Shown: positions 44,076 through 56,502 of the stretch, piece after piece
How positions within the stretch are numbered: the first letter of the stretch is position 1
How the letters are laid out: the number at the start of each line of letters is the position of its first letter
Source of the DNA: Corynespora cassiicola
Taxonomy: Eukaryota; Ascomycota; Dothideomycetes; Pleosporales; Corynesporascaceae
Direction of reading: 5' to 3'
Assembly: GCA_022059125.1 (NCBI GenBank)
Contig: JAEUWY010000012.1
Coordinates: forward strand, 1,798,001 to 1,862,000
Length of the DNA stretch: 64,000 bases
Program-made: the position numbers and the translations under genes
The notes under the pieces: generated by a model
Seen by the model: the letters and a program-made list of their open reading frames with translations, nothing else
Database searches by the model: none
What the model was told of the DNA's origin: nothing

Positions 44076-45900
44076 TCTCTTTACGAGCACTCATATCTTT
44101 CTTTTCCGAGCTTATGGCGTTTTGGAGGGATTCGGACGATTTCACCTGCATGCCCGTTTATGATTTTCCTTCTCTTTACGATCATTTTTCTCGTCTCTCC
44201 TTTACCCAAACTTTAATTCTCCGTTCCTTAGGCCCACACGTTCCTCACTCAATCGGTCCTTTTTTCTACTCTCCAACACCCGATATCTGTCACGACCTCC
44301 CCAACCCCATTGTTGTAGTTAGATAGACAATTCAAATGCCATGTCGTACTACCCCCAAACCCCACACTCCACAAAACATACCTCCACCCCTCCAAAAACC
44401 AAACCCAGCACCCTTCCCCCAAAACAAGCAACCCCTACCCTCCCCGCGCCCCCAAACCCACCCCGTCCCACCATCCGATCCCCATTCCCCAATCCCCATG
44501 CGTGCGCCCGCCCTGCCCGCTGCCCGTCCGTCCATGTGCACACACCACCCACCCACCCACCCACCCGTCAACGCCTGCTCTGCCCAGCCCCCGAGCGAAT
44601 GGCAGCAACGCACCGGGAACTCGCTCGCACCCAAAAGAGGCCATGTCGTTTCACGGCCGGCCCCCCGTCCGCTGCCCGCCATCGCAAACATGAACGACGT
44701 CTCCGATTGCGAGGCCCCCCCTTCCCTTGATCACCGATCCCCCACCCCCCGGCGCGAGCCAGAGACGGCGCTTTCACGCTGGGCATTGCGATCGTGGACC
44801 TGTCAACGCGGTACCGCTGAGCTCCGCGTGCGTCATTGTGTGCGGCGCTGCAGGAACGCGGACCCGGATGGTGGAGCAGCGGCGCTTTTTTCGTCCCCCC
44901 CCCCCCCCCCCCTCCCCCCAAGCACAGCCGTACACCCAACACATACGCATACTACCCCGGCATGTTCGTTTGTGCGGTCCACCGCGGATGACGTCTCCCG
45001 CGGAGCTGGGCTGGGGGGACGCGCACACCCTCTTCTTGCCTGGCCTGGCCTACGTCATGCCCCGTTTTGGAGTTGACAAGCGGGATCGCGATGATGATGA
45101 TGATGGGGAATAGAGTTGGGGCGTGAGACGGGGGGAGTGTGGTTTGGGGGGATCGGGATCGAAGATTTTTTTTCTTCCACGGCCTTGCTTGCACTTGTAC
45201 TCTTGAGTTTTGTTGGGGGGTGTCGGGGTGAGAGTGAGGCGGGTAGGGCGAGTGAGGGCGAGGGGGGAAAGAAAGAGATGTGTTTTCGAGGTGTTTAAGA
45301 TGGAGATGTTTGTTGGGGGCGTTGGGGTGGGTTTGTTTTATGGGTTTTTGAGATTGGCGGGTTGAGAGGGTTTGATTGGGGTCTGCGTCATTGGGGGGGG
45401 GGGCGAGATCTTCGATTTCGATCTGGGAGTTACGGGAATTTCGGGTGGGCGGGAAGGCGGGAGGTGTTCCTTTGGATATGATGGGTGGTGGATTCTGTGT
45501 TGGTGGTGATGGGGGGCGCAGATTGAGATCTTGGGGATTTTTTGGATGCGGTGGTGCTGTGCAAGCGTGTTCTAGGCTAAAGGCTCGGACAGGGTGCCTG
45601 AGGTTTATTCATGTCGATGACCGTGTTCGTCGTCATAGTAGGCGTTACTGTAGAATTCACGGTGACGATCTCTGAAGAGCTGGAGAGCCGCTGGACGGTA
45701 TAAAAGTGACTAGGGAAGTGACTGGTTCGGTATTGGAGATCGCTGTGGAAACCATCTTTCCTCTCTTGTTCATCTTTACTCTAGTCAGCAAGATTTTGTT
45801 TACCTGTGTCTCAGTCACCCGGCCTACTTTTCTTTGCTTGATCGAGTCCCCCTCAACCGTACACATCGCCGACGAGTTTAACTTAGATTTACCTCACTAG
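44076..45900. other. Intergenic, low-complexity C-rich then G/T-rich DNA
   Basis: No gene supported; all long frames are Pro/Thr/His-rich or Gly/Trp-rich shadows. A C18 run lies at 44895-44912 and a G11 run at 45393-45403. The plus strand is C-rich from about 44,340 to 44,900 and G/T-rich from 45,120 to 45,560, so the base composition flips abruptly. The 3' UTR of the But2-like gene is at the left end. Confidence 0.55.
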
Positions 45901-48507
45901 CGCCTGTTTTCAACATCACCCCTGCTCTTTCTATATTTCCTTTCTATTATTCTTTGGAATCTGATCTCATTTTCAAATTCTTCGGTTAAGATTCTGAGTT
46001 AGTTTGTTTAACGTCACTTGAAATCTTCCCTTAAAGTAATAGATATAAAAGTGTCTACCAGGGGGTCACGATGTTTGATTATGACTGAATCTTGAATTTA
46101 ATATCATTGATTTCCAGACATATGCTTGAGTTTGCGAACAACTCTGTTATTCCTGTATGTTAAGGAAAAGATTGGTCTACTTCAACCTTGATTTTCTTGA
46201 CAGAATCTATTTACTGAACAAGAAATCAATTATCAAGTCGACCCCTTCTACGTAAAATTAAGGTATACAAAAATCTCCATTCTTAATTGTGTCGAATTTT
46301 GCTTCTGGGATTAATTGCTTTGCCCTACTTTGAACAGAAAATCTGTAGCTAAAACTATTGAAGCCACTTTAAGCCTCAATCGTCCCTTTTCTGCTGACTT
46401 TTTATTTATAGGGTGAGTTTAAGGTGCGCTTCGTGACTTTTACATGAAGTAACTCTAGATAAGAGAGTCATTTGTCGACAATGGAGCAAATATTAATACG
46501 AACCTAATATGCAGAGCAATTTCATATTGCAAACTCAGGAAAAGTGGTAGGAAAATGTCATTCTGGCTAGTATTTTTTTTATGGCTACTAAGCAATGGCA
46601 CGGTAATTTGTATGAGGTGTCTTGGTCTTGAGGCTGATAAAAATGGAATATTTGGTAGTTAAAGACTGCACGCTCAATAGTTCGTTGAAAGATCTGAGCT
46701 ATCTCAGAATCCGAGACAATACAGGATAATCTCACTATATTGATATAACCACGGTTGTTTCCCCTTGGTATTATTGCACATCATAGTTGGTTGACTGGTC
46801 TAGGTTTCTTATCCTACTTTTTGTAATGCTAGTACAGAATCAATATGATCACGACTATTGTAGGAAGAACATCGAGACTGCGCATAATATATTAAGTTGA
46901 TAAATTGAATCAAACATGAGGGGAGGCTCACCATGAGACATGGGGGCTGGCCGCTCCCATTTAGGAAGAAGCTGATATCGGGTAAAGCAAGGGTTGGAAT
47001 CCTTTCCTGACCCCCATAGAAGAAAACAACCATATTAAAACCACCCCTCAGAAGCTACGTCAAGGTACATGAAACTATCACGAATCGTATGCAGGTTCGA
47101 AGATCTTCTTGATACGACCATGATAATTCTCAACACACTCAATAGTCATGCCTGCCATTCGAAGGATCGAAAAGGAAACGCGCAAGTAATGGATGCTATT
47201 GATTTACGATTCCGATTGATTGAAGAATTCGTACGTAACGTGGCTTGTTTCTTTCCCGAAGGCTGCAGGTAAGTGCTAAAAGAAGCCTCCACGATCGTAA
47301 TTTCTTTGTGCTGTCTTCTGGACGAAGGAAGCACGCCACAGCTATAGAACACAAACCTACCCCACAAAAGGGCGTCTCATGTACTTAATAAGCCAAAAAA
47401 TCTCTAAACCCCAGCCAAAGCTAAGAGCTGCATACTGTTTGTTTCCTTGGCTGTTCCCTGTGCAAGCAGTTTTCATTTCCTGTGATTGAATGGAGTATAA
47501 GCCATGTCAAGCTCATATCCTGTAACGTCGACATTGAACAGATCGTGCGTTTGTAAGAATCAAAAAGTGTGCGCTTCGGGCTTCGAATATACATTGAAAC
47601 CCAATATTGATCGGGAAACTGTATGCACCTCTTGATGACTTGAACCAACCGCTATCTAGGCACTAGCCTCCTTTCACACCAACTCAAAAGCGGTGGCGTT
47701 GGTTTCTATAAAATTATTGCTTCATATATAAATATAAATGTGCAGAATGTTTTTTGCTACTGGGGTGGTTGTTGATTACTTTTCCTCGGACGGACTACTA
47801 TATTGGTCTTGATTCTGAATACCTGGCATTTCGTATTTGGTCCATATATAACGCATTTGGCGCTGAACCAGGGAATTATTTTTGCGACCTGCCGTAACAA
47901 AGTTCATATTAACTATAGTAGGTGGAGGTGGGGTATCTGCTATGGGTCTGCTTTCGGTTATCTGCAGCAGGTGGCTTTATGACCAAGGGTTCAACCAAGC
48001 AGTTAGTCTACCACTGCTCTATGCCGGATCAACCGCCGCTTTTTGTACAGGAAAATTTATACTCGGATACAATCGATATGTGATCAGGAATGTACCAGCT
48101 GCTGTAGTTTTGTTGATCCTTCCTTTACGATGTATCCATCATTTTGCGCTCCAATGCTGTCAAGCGCAGCCGGCTCCCTTTACCAATCTTGAGATTAGCG
48201 CATGTAGTTGATCACACTTTTGCTTTTCCTACATACGTTAAAAAGTATCGCTAAATTATTAACAAATGCATGAGATGTACCATGTCGCAGCTCCACACAC
48301 GAATTCAGCCTCCAAACTTACACCTATATTATGTTGTTTCTCTCACCAGCTTCATCACTTAGATTCTCGCAAGATGCTCGTCGATATGTTAAAATAGGGT
48401 CACAATGGAAAAGGAATGGAAAGGTACCGATGCTTACCTCACACTAAGAGATTCTGTGCGTTTCTAATTAATAAAACCAGCTAGCCCAGAAATTCAACAG
48501 TCAATGA
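45901..48507. other. AT-rich block, no intact gene
   Basis: A sharp change to AT-rich sequence occurs near 45,900. The short frames carry no domain. The longest, 47882-48211 (109 codons), has hydrophobic stretches (FILTIVGGGGVSAMGLLSVI, AVVLLILPL) but no start context or splicing logic; it could be a fragment of a decayed membrane protein. Confidence 0.55.
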
Positions 48508-49703
48508 ATAATTACCGCAAATATAGCGGGATCTTGCAACCCGTGTGATCTATATTTAAGATCAGATATATCACAGGAGAAGCTGGGGAAAAGATGGATT
48601 GTGCTCGAAGGGATAAGTAAATCCATCGCAGAGCTAATAGGTGCGGATGCCGGCATACCACCAGCATTCTTTCTGACAAACAGCGACGAATGACGTGACC
48701 TTAGCATCGTGGATTATCAAGGCACTAAGCAAAGCACTGCAAGATACTGGAAGGTCCCAGTGCCTCAAATTCATTCATTACCCAGTAACTTTAAGGGTCC
48801 CTTTGGGACCTACACTATTGAGAGCGATGGCTTTAATCGCTCAATAATTCACGTAACGCAAGGCATGACTCGTGCTAATTTTAAGGCCTACATATCTTTT
48901 TGGGGACAAATACTAGACAATCAACCTTGGAATGGCAAGTTTCCCACTTGATTTTCACTATGCTCAGAGAGCTTACTGTTCATGATCGGTAGCCGTTCTG
49001 ATTTTTGACCCCCCAAAGACCTTGATACGATACCAGGAGAAAATAGAAACTATTTACGAGGTTCTTAATTTCGCCCAAACCCGGGAGACTTTGCTCGAGG
49101 TCTCGGTCAGCTCTGCAAAGCTGGACGACCTCAGGGGCAATCTACAACAAATCATGCTATGACACCATCAAACAGATTTATGACAAGAACTGCGATAAAG
49201 TCTGCGAATTCGAAAATGCGTTCAGCGCAACAATGTTCACTCGTCACTTTATCCCTTCCATGTGGGAAGAATGGATCAGTCGCAACATTGCAGATACCCA
49301 CGAATCGGAAACGGAAGGTTAGATCAGCGAATGGATGAATATGTTTGCTCAGCGCGCCGCTATGCCGGAGGCCCTCGAAGCCAAACGGCAAGCGCGCAGT
49401 GTTGGCCAATTTACAAAGCTCGCCACGGTTGCTGTGACAACTAGCATTGTTGCAGCAATATCCTCATTGGGGGGGGGGGGGGGCGAATCCACCGTTGAAG
49501 AATGCGTCTTCTTTGTTTTCTGGGCTATATCTATTCCGGTTACCTTTACACTGCTTGTATGGGTTTTACAAGAAGATATAGAATGGTGGAAGAAACGACA
49601 GGAAAATTGCCGAGGAAAAGACAAGAACAAAACTTGGAATTTTCTTGGTTGGAGGTTATCTTTGAAATTTGGTGTGCTGCCTGACGAGGAAAAATTGGAG
49701 TAA
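48508..49703 (+). pseudogene. Decayed membrane-protein gene with stops and frameshifts
   Basis: Three adjoining segments in different frames each look coding. Segment 1 (48508-48948) includes KRWIVLEGISKSIAELIGAD, VDYQGTKQSTARYW and ANFKAYISFWGQIL. Segment 2 (48950-49157) has VAVLIFDPPKTLIRYQEKIE and TLLEVSVSSAKLDDLRGNLQ. Segment 3 (49158-49703) has MWEEWISRNI, AKRQARSVGQFTKLA and two hydrophobic helices (TVAVTTSIVAAISSL; FFVFWAISIPVTFTLLVWVL) before a Lys-rich tail. In-frame stops: TGA at 48691, TGA at 48983 and TAG at 49320; another TGA at 48505 precedes the segment. The TAG fits a CAG-to-TAG change in the CpA context favoured by RIP. A G15 run sits between the two helices. The two C-terminal helices behind a long soluble domain recall fungal CorA-like proteins, but this is a weak resemblance only. 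Confidence 0.68.
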
Positions 49704-51462
49704 AACTAGGTATACTATGCAAAGAATGAGGTCAGCTTTTTCTCTGTAGGATACATAATTGGAACATGATATTCACACATTGGTTACAATTCCCGAGTCA
49801 TGTATGTGTTTTCTTGGATCGAGAGATATTTAGGCTGACGTGAAGCTCTTTACCGAGCTGCGTTACATTCCGGATTATCCTGAGATGAACCAATGGACTG
49901 GAGAAGCCATAATTGGAGTTAAAAAAAATCCCAATCATTCAGCTCTGACTATCATAGTAAACTAGTTTTCATGCAGACAGTTTTCTAGATATTCTACTAG
50001 GCTGCAAGATCCGCCTCTCTAGCTTATATCGCCCGGAAAATGTACCTCCATATCCATGGCATTGTTTCTTGGAAGCAGCAGATATGTCGCACTATTCCTC
50101 TCTTGCAACACTACCGGATTGCTAATTAACCCACTCTTTGAGTTTGTCAACTATCACGTGATACTCCATCCCTAATGAAGGAGCACTACATTGACAACGA
50201 AGAAGATAGATGAAACCAGCTTTCGCAATTTCAGAATTGAAAAGTTATCATAGAAGAATATCATCCAACACGTAGATAAATGAAGGCACAGCCTGCGAGA
50301 CAGATGCTAAGGCAGTACCCAGTGCTCTAGAGCAGTTAGATACTACGAAGAGTATGGCCTTTGGGTCGAATTCTTCTCATGGTCATCAAAGAGAAAACTT
50401 CTCATGTTCTCGAAGTGGTCGATAATAAAGACAACTAATGATCAGCCTAGTTTATGGACGGCGAAGCCTAGGGATGCCAACATTCTGCAACTGTGTGGAC
50501 CGAAGATCCATTCTGCCATTGCGGCAAGAATGCTGATTTAGGTTGATTCACACACTAGATTCCTGTTTGTTATGCGTCATTGCAGAGCAAAACGAGCTTC
50601 TAATGTCAGCATTCAATCCCTGTGCAGATCTAAGGGGCTTGCGAGTCGACAGCAGCCGATTAGACAGACGGGTGATCTTTGAGCGCGATTAGGACCTTTT
50701 TTCCTTTACAAAGAATACATATAGTTATTTCTAAAGCTCAGTGAGAGCGATGAACAGCATTGCATCCATCCATCGCAATGCTGCTCGCTCAGTAATCTTG
50801 CCTGTATGCAGCCAAGTCGCCAAGCCCGTGTAGAAAAAACGAAGATGATTCGATTGCAGCTAGTACGATTGCCAGTTGCAGGGGATACGAGCATCGGTAG
50901 TGTCGGATGGGGTCGTGATGCCGTCCTTGTTCGTTTGCAGGTTGAGGCTCACGACCATGACATGCGTGTGCGTCGGTTGGAGCTTCTGCCAAGGTGAATC
51001 AGGGGCACCTTTGACCAATCAGGCCCTCTGGCGCCCGAGAACACCGAGCTGAAACTCCCCGCCCCATCTGCCATCGACCTTTAACAGGCCCCGAGTTGCC
51101 CCATGGGAACATTCGCCGCTGGGCGCAGCAGGACTTGGTCGCACCCAGGCTCCATTCCAGCGCTACAAAGAGCCAGTTGGCTACGGTTTTGCCTCCGAGG
51201 TGCCCTTTGTTAGCCGCCCCTTTCGGACACGGGACCGGTCCTAAACGGGTACGCCCTCGTAACTGACTGAGCATTTCAACGGGTTTTGCCCTGCGACTGG
51301 CCGCCACGGTGACAGCTGACGCGCTGCCGGCCAAAGCTTGTTTCTCTTATTCTGAAACAGACAAAATCAATAAAATGTTCGGGACTCCCCCCGTCATAAT
51401 GCCTGGTCTCGAGGTTCATCTCTAGTTGACTGCTAATCCATAGCACTCACACCTAGTTTACC
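49704..51462. other. Intergenic, end of AT-rich block
   Basis: AT-rich to about 50,700, then composition returns to normal. No intact gene; frames at 50,789-51,334 are short, overlapping and without domains. Right end contains the promoter of the small Ser-rich protein. Confidence 0.55.
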
Positions 51463-51978
51463 ATGGCACGCGGAGTGCTTCTTCTCGTTCTCGGGCTCGC
51501 AGCCGCTGCTGTCACCGCTCAAGATGGTAAGTTGCCCATTCCAAAATAACGGCAGGTTTTTTTTGTATCGATTGTTGATCTGTGTCTAGCGACTGTCACT
51601 GTTGGCGACGAAGTCTACACCATCCCCATGTTCAACCCCAGCTCCGCGCAAAATTTTGGACCCGAACCATCTGTACCTGCAGCTACTTCCTTGAGCTCGA
51701 TCGTGTCTTCCAGGCGCACCACTGCGAGCCTTTCATCCTCGACCTCTGTCTCATCGTCTTCCTCGGCCCGTTCAACCTCAGAATCAACCATTTCTTCCAG
51801 CTCCAGATCCGCTTCTTCCTCCGCGACTCCGACCCCATCGACCACTCAGTCAGAGTCCGAGACCAGCTCTACACAGTCGGCGCCCGCGGAACAAAGCACC
51901 GCTGCTGCGCCCGCAAGATATCCCGAGATTATGGGTGTCATCGCCGGCGGGATGTTCGCGGGATTGGCATTGGCATGA
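51463..51978 (+). CDS. Small secreted Ser/Thr-rich protein, probably GPI-anchored
   Basis: Model: join(51463..51526, 51590..51978), 150 residues; the 63-bp intron has GTAAGT and CTAG ends and the joint reads AQDG/A-TVTVGDEVYT. Residues 1-19 form a signal peptide (MARGVLLLVLGLAAAAVTA). About 70 residues of Ser/Thr repeats follow a short N-terminal segment (VGDEVYTIPMFNPSSAQNFG). The protein ends in a hydrophobic run (IMGVIAGGMFAGLALA) with small residues just before it, the layout of a GPI-attachment signal. No cysteines. Such proteins are usual in fungal cell walls and as adhesin-like surface coats. No family identified. It sits next to the AT-rich block, where fast-evolving surface proteins are often found in fungi. 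Confidence 0.78.
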
Positions 51979-54494
51979 AGCACATAAGCGAGCAACACAA
52001 GAAACCCGAACGCGGCGTTTGAAGAGCATGCGTACTTGGCATGTAAGCAGTAGCTCCCTAAAAGGAGCTTTGTACGACTAGAGCAGGTACGAACGTGTGT
52101 AGTGGTTGGATTGAGATACATCCCAAGGATACCCACAAAAGAGGAGGAAAGAAGCGAGCGACAGTGCAAGCTGTAATCAAGTACCAAACAGACACTACCA
52201 GTCATCAACCATGATAGTTCTTTTTATTTGCTAATAACAATACCGACACCAAGAACATTGGATTCCATATCGTCCATACATACTTCGAGCTACTCGCTAT
52301 TTCTTTTTCGCATTTTTCACACATATTTTAGAGAAGCAGCAATGTCAAATTTTATCTTTGACTCATTGAAGCACTTATCTTCCTGCACTGCTGTCCCACA
52401 ACTACACGAAGCCGCATCTCTGTACTCGGCTATTTACTACCCCAGCTCTTCTCCCGCGTCGGCAGATAACCCTAACGTTTCAAGATCCGCCTTTTGGAAT
52501 TGGTGCGGAGAGCAGCGACCCGCTCTAATCTTGCAAACTGATTGATTGTGGTGATCACAATGAAGTCTGAAACGATCTGCAGAAGAGGTGCAATTTGCCA
52601 TGGCGGAGCTTCGCATTTAGTGCGGCTCGGCGACATCACTGTGGCTTTTAGGTATCGATAAACAGATCTTCTCCGCGGCGTGGATTTGAATGACGTCTGT
52701 GGTTTCCAGATCCATGGTAGAGCATGTGTTCGCGTCTGCGTGGGACTTGATCTTCGATGCGATCAGACTCCGGAGAGACGCCTCTTACCGTCGACCCAGG
52801 AGTTCCACTCGTCGATCTGGCCAGCTACTGCACGTAGCTCACTGCCCTAAGCGGTTGATTATCGTGCAAAGTAGATTGAATCGACCTGGCAGATATGCGA
52901 AGTATCGAACAGCCATGGCAGGCATAGAGACTATGATGCGATTGCCATACGGAATCCGTTATACAGAGCTTGACAAGGCTTAATATAACCTGACGAGTTC
53001 ACACACAGTTACGGATTTAGATCTTATAAGCTTTGTGCCAAATCGAACCAAATTTGGTAGCCAGTAAAGTGCCAGTGTCAAGACGTGCAAATATACCAGC
53101 TGGCTTATCAATGCCCAGCACACCAAGGAAGGACAAGCTATACAAGACAAGGCACTAGACAAAGCTGTCAAGAGAGCCCCTATTGATAACCTCTGTATCT
53201 CTGCTTGCCCAGCTCGGCATTAACAAGACTAATATTAACATCTTGAGCGTTGCCTTGAATGAAGACCTTCGCATGCGTCGCCCAAGAGCACATGGCTCCC
53301 TATCGAATTAGGCAACGGGCTTGTCCTTGCCACTCTCATAGAATTCCAAGCAAATCTGAAACAATTTCCAATTGTCCAAATAGTGACCTTAGTCATGTGC
53401 TGAATGGTACCTCCATAGCCTGTTCGCCACACCTGCTCAGATTCGTTCTTGTATCTATCCCCGCGGCTGCAAGGCCTGCCTATATCGCCATTTCCGTCAT
53501 CCATTATCCAGATGTAAAGAAACCCGAAGCAATCTAACGTGGAATGGTAGCAGCCGTCCTTGTACTCATCAAGTCTTCCACTTTGGGTTGTGCTGCATTT
53601 AATAAGGCATTTCTTGTTTCTGTGAGCTCTTCTCTGGCTCGGATAACACCCCTAAATTCAGTTGAAGCTAATACCTGACAACAAACCTACTATCTGTTCC
53701 TAATTTCTCAATGGATCTCAGAGAATTTCGAAGTTTGATACCATGATATGTAACTTTAACTCTAAGTTTGACCCAGCTTCAAACCTGTAGCGAATACTAG
53801 CGTGATGGGAACCACTGCCCATGCTATTTCTTGCCGGCGAGGCAACGAAAAATTAATGCTGTGAATGATTCACGCATGGTATGGTTCTATTGAGCGGTCC
53901 GGGCGACTTCGATAAGCCTACTCAAGTCATCGCATCGCCCCACCCCAAGCTTCACCGTCAAAATCCGCACCCAGGCACTTCACAAGCAAGATCAGTCATC
54001 ATCAAACAGGATGGTGTGCTAGGGTACAAGAAGCGCGGCAAACCGTCTCGAATTATCGTCAGGGTATTGCTGAGCCCGCCACGCACGATCGCGCACCGTA
54101 AAAGAAAAAGAAAGACATCCTACAGCAGAGAACCCGGAGACCAGATAGTACATTGGTAGGATACGCCACTCGTAGCAAACAAAGGAGAACTTTTCTTCCA
54201 ATCTCGTTCCTCTGGCCGGTGACAGGGTGCTCAGCCGATGAAGCGAATCCCGACACTCAGTTTTCCGCTCGTCGGACATCCCACGGGTTTGCCACTATAG
54301 ACTGAACATCTAGTGAACGGATAAGAAACAATCAGACAGATGAGACTATATGATTTTCTAATGGTCAGCAGTAATTGGGAAAGGGCCTCAAGCCATGTTC
54401 TTCAAATCGTCCTCGTTCTCTTCATAATCTCGTCAGCAACCGCCTGATTGAAACAGCAACCGAAAACAGATCGAAAAAAACTCGCAAACTGGGT
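51979..54494. other. Gene-poor region, no supported gene
   Basis: Short frames only. A frame at 52342-52545 (MSNFIFDSLKHLSS) and one at 53881-54159 have acceptable starts but no domain and no conserved look. Around 53,060-53,280 phrases such as EGQAIQDKALDKAV and INILSVALNEDLRMR suggest an old coding remnant interrupted by stops, possibly from a mobile element, but I cannot name it. The right end is the 3' UTR of the eIF2B delta gene. Confidence 0.5.
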
Positions 54495-56106
54495 TCAGGC
54501 GTTCGTACTCATCCGATGCACAACAGGGACCGAACTAGGCGGCAAGCTCCCGTATTCCGTGATGACCATTTTGATGTAGTGTGCTGGCGTGACATCGTAG
54601 AGGACTTGCAGGTGGTTCAGGTTCTCGGCGCCATCAATCCATTTCAGGACGTCGGTGGTATCGGTCTTGCCTTCCTCGGTACTAGGCTTCTCGCTACCCT
54701 TTGGTTGAGGGATCAGGGGCTTGAAAGGTAAGAGAGCCTCGCGCTCTGATTCGGAGAGGATTTCATCTGCAGGGGCAACTTCGTTGCCAACAATGGAATC
54801 CAGGGCGACCTTCTCGGTGAATTTGATAGACTCGCATAGTACAATGACTGGAAGAGATTGCGCATGTGCTAGCATGGATACTAGAGCAGTGCCCACGCGT
54901 GAATACAGCCGACCGTTCGACATCATGGCGTGAGCACCGAGGAAAACTTTGCTAGCGCCCTTGATTGCATGTGATGCACCGGTGATGAGGTAGTACTTCA
55001 CACTGATACCCTCGTTCGCGAGTTTTCGGGCCAGTTGCTTGCCCTCAAACAAGGGTTTTGAGTCAACAACAATTACGGAGAACGGGATGCCAGCCCTGTG
55101 AGCGTGGATGATGGACTGCTCCACAATGGCAGAAGATGCGAATGTAAGGATTACATCGCCGGGCATAATCTTCGTGGCCGCACCCTCCATAATGAGCTTG
55201 TCGGCTATCGTTACGCGATCACGAATGAAGATGTCGATCTCCTCGATGAGGTCCCTCTTGGCCTCGGCTTCTGGGGTTGAGGGGTCGATTTTGATAATAA
55301 CTGATGTGGGTCAGTACGTATAATTTGTGGTATGACCACATGGTGTGCATGCATGCCACGTGGATGTCTGCGTCTCGTTGCTACGTAAGATGACAGGGTG
55401 GCTCACCATCTTTCAGCCAACGAATGGCATTTCCCATGCTGATACTGAGGGGACGACAGCTCTTCAGGTAATCGATCTGCGGGCTGAGGTGATGGGATGT
55501 GAGATGGCGAGCCAAGCTCGTTCCAACGGGCGTCTGGTATGACTCTATAACGGATTTGAAGACGAGAAGCATGGATACCATGCGGGCAGTGCTTCCACAA
55601 ATGATGTAACTGCTATATTGCAAGCCGAGCGCAAGCACAGCCGGGTGCACATCTTTTGACGCTCCGACCATGGAGTACTGGCGAGGCTGACTGTATAGAT
55701 GGCCGAAGAACAGTCCGACCTGTTTGGGGTCTTTCTTCGTTTCCTTCTTCACATCCTTTGGCTGTGAGCCATTTGACTGAGAAGGGCGTCTTCTTATGGG
55801 CAGTGGCCGCTTGTCGTCCTTTTGTGCCTGCTTCGGATCTTTCTGTTGCTTTGAACCTTCCTTTGGAGCGCCCTTCTGCTGGTTTGGTGCATCACCAGAG
55901 GACTTTTGTGCTGCTCGCCTGGCTTGCTTTTCGGCCTGTTTCTGCTTCTTCAATTCGGCTGGGGAAAGCTTCTTTGGTGCGCCGTCTTCGGCCGGCTTTG
56001 CATTCTTGGCATCATCTGGCTTCTGTGCCGGAGGATTGCTGGGGGCATCTGCTGCTGGGGCAGCAACGGGCGGCTGAGCCGCTGGAGCGACAGTCGTCTC
56101 GTTCAT
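54495..56106 (-). CDS. GCD2: Translation initiation factor eIF2B subunit delta (Gcd2-type)
   Basis: Regulatory subunit of the eIF2B guanine-nucleotide exchange factor, which recharges eIF2 with GTP and responds to eIF2-alpha phosphorylation; acts in the cytosol with the alpha and beta subunits. Model: complement(54495..55300, 55407..56106), 501 residues. The 106-bp intron joins IRWLKD to VIIKIDPS in phase. Residues 1-130 are disordered and rich in Lys, Gln, Ala and Pro (KKQKQAEKQARRAAQK). The conserved IF-2B domain holds VHPAVLALGLQYSS, GSTARMVSMLLVFK, ILTFASSAIVEQSI, VIVVDSKPLFEGKQLA, HAMMSNGRLYSRVGTALVSM and the terminal YDVTPAHYIKMVITEYG. Shorter at the N-terminus than yeast Gcd2 (651 residues), as usual in filamentous fungi. 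Divergent from the Saf1-like gene. Confidence 0.95.
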
Positions 56107-56502
56107 TTCCTTGCTCTTTCTCGAACTACCGTCGCCTCTGAGGTGTGAGGGGACAATGCACGTGGAGATTGGGCTTCAATATTTGCGCCACAGACTTGAT
56201 TGAAAGCAGCCAGAAACTACCGGATTGAGACGTGGTCTGGGGACGTGTCCGGAATGTTTGCCGCGGGGCTCTGTCACGTAGTAGGCGTCAAGTGGGGTGA
56301 AGCGGGTAGCATACGTGTGGGAGAAAATGATATTGAAGCAGAGTTGAGTCAGAGTTGTCTAGGCCGATTGCGCACTAGCTCCGGACGCCGCGCCAAGACG
56401 GGGCGTTCCCCAGCAGGCCCTTGCGTCATAGGGCGGCGGGCAGATCAAGACGCTCCGACGCGCGCTGCCTTCCAGGCTTCCACCATACACCCCAATCCCA
56501 CC
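56107..56502. promoter_or_regulatory. Short bidirectional promoter (eIF2B delta / Saf1-like)
   Basis: 396 bp between the two start codons. No TATA box. Both genes must draw their promoters and 5' UTRs from this interval. Co-regulation is possible but not shown. Confidence 0.5.

Noticed and set aside
53060..53570. Possible retrotransposon fragment
   Set aside because: Some short phrases look coding, but stops are frequent and I could not match any reverse transcriptase, integrase or gag motif, so no mobile-element call is made.
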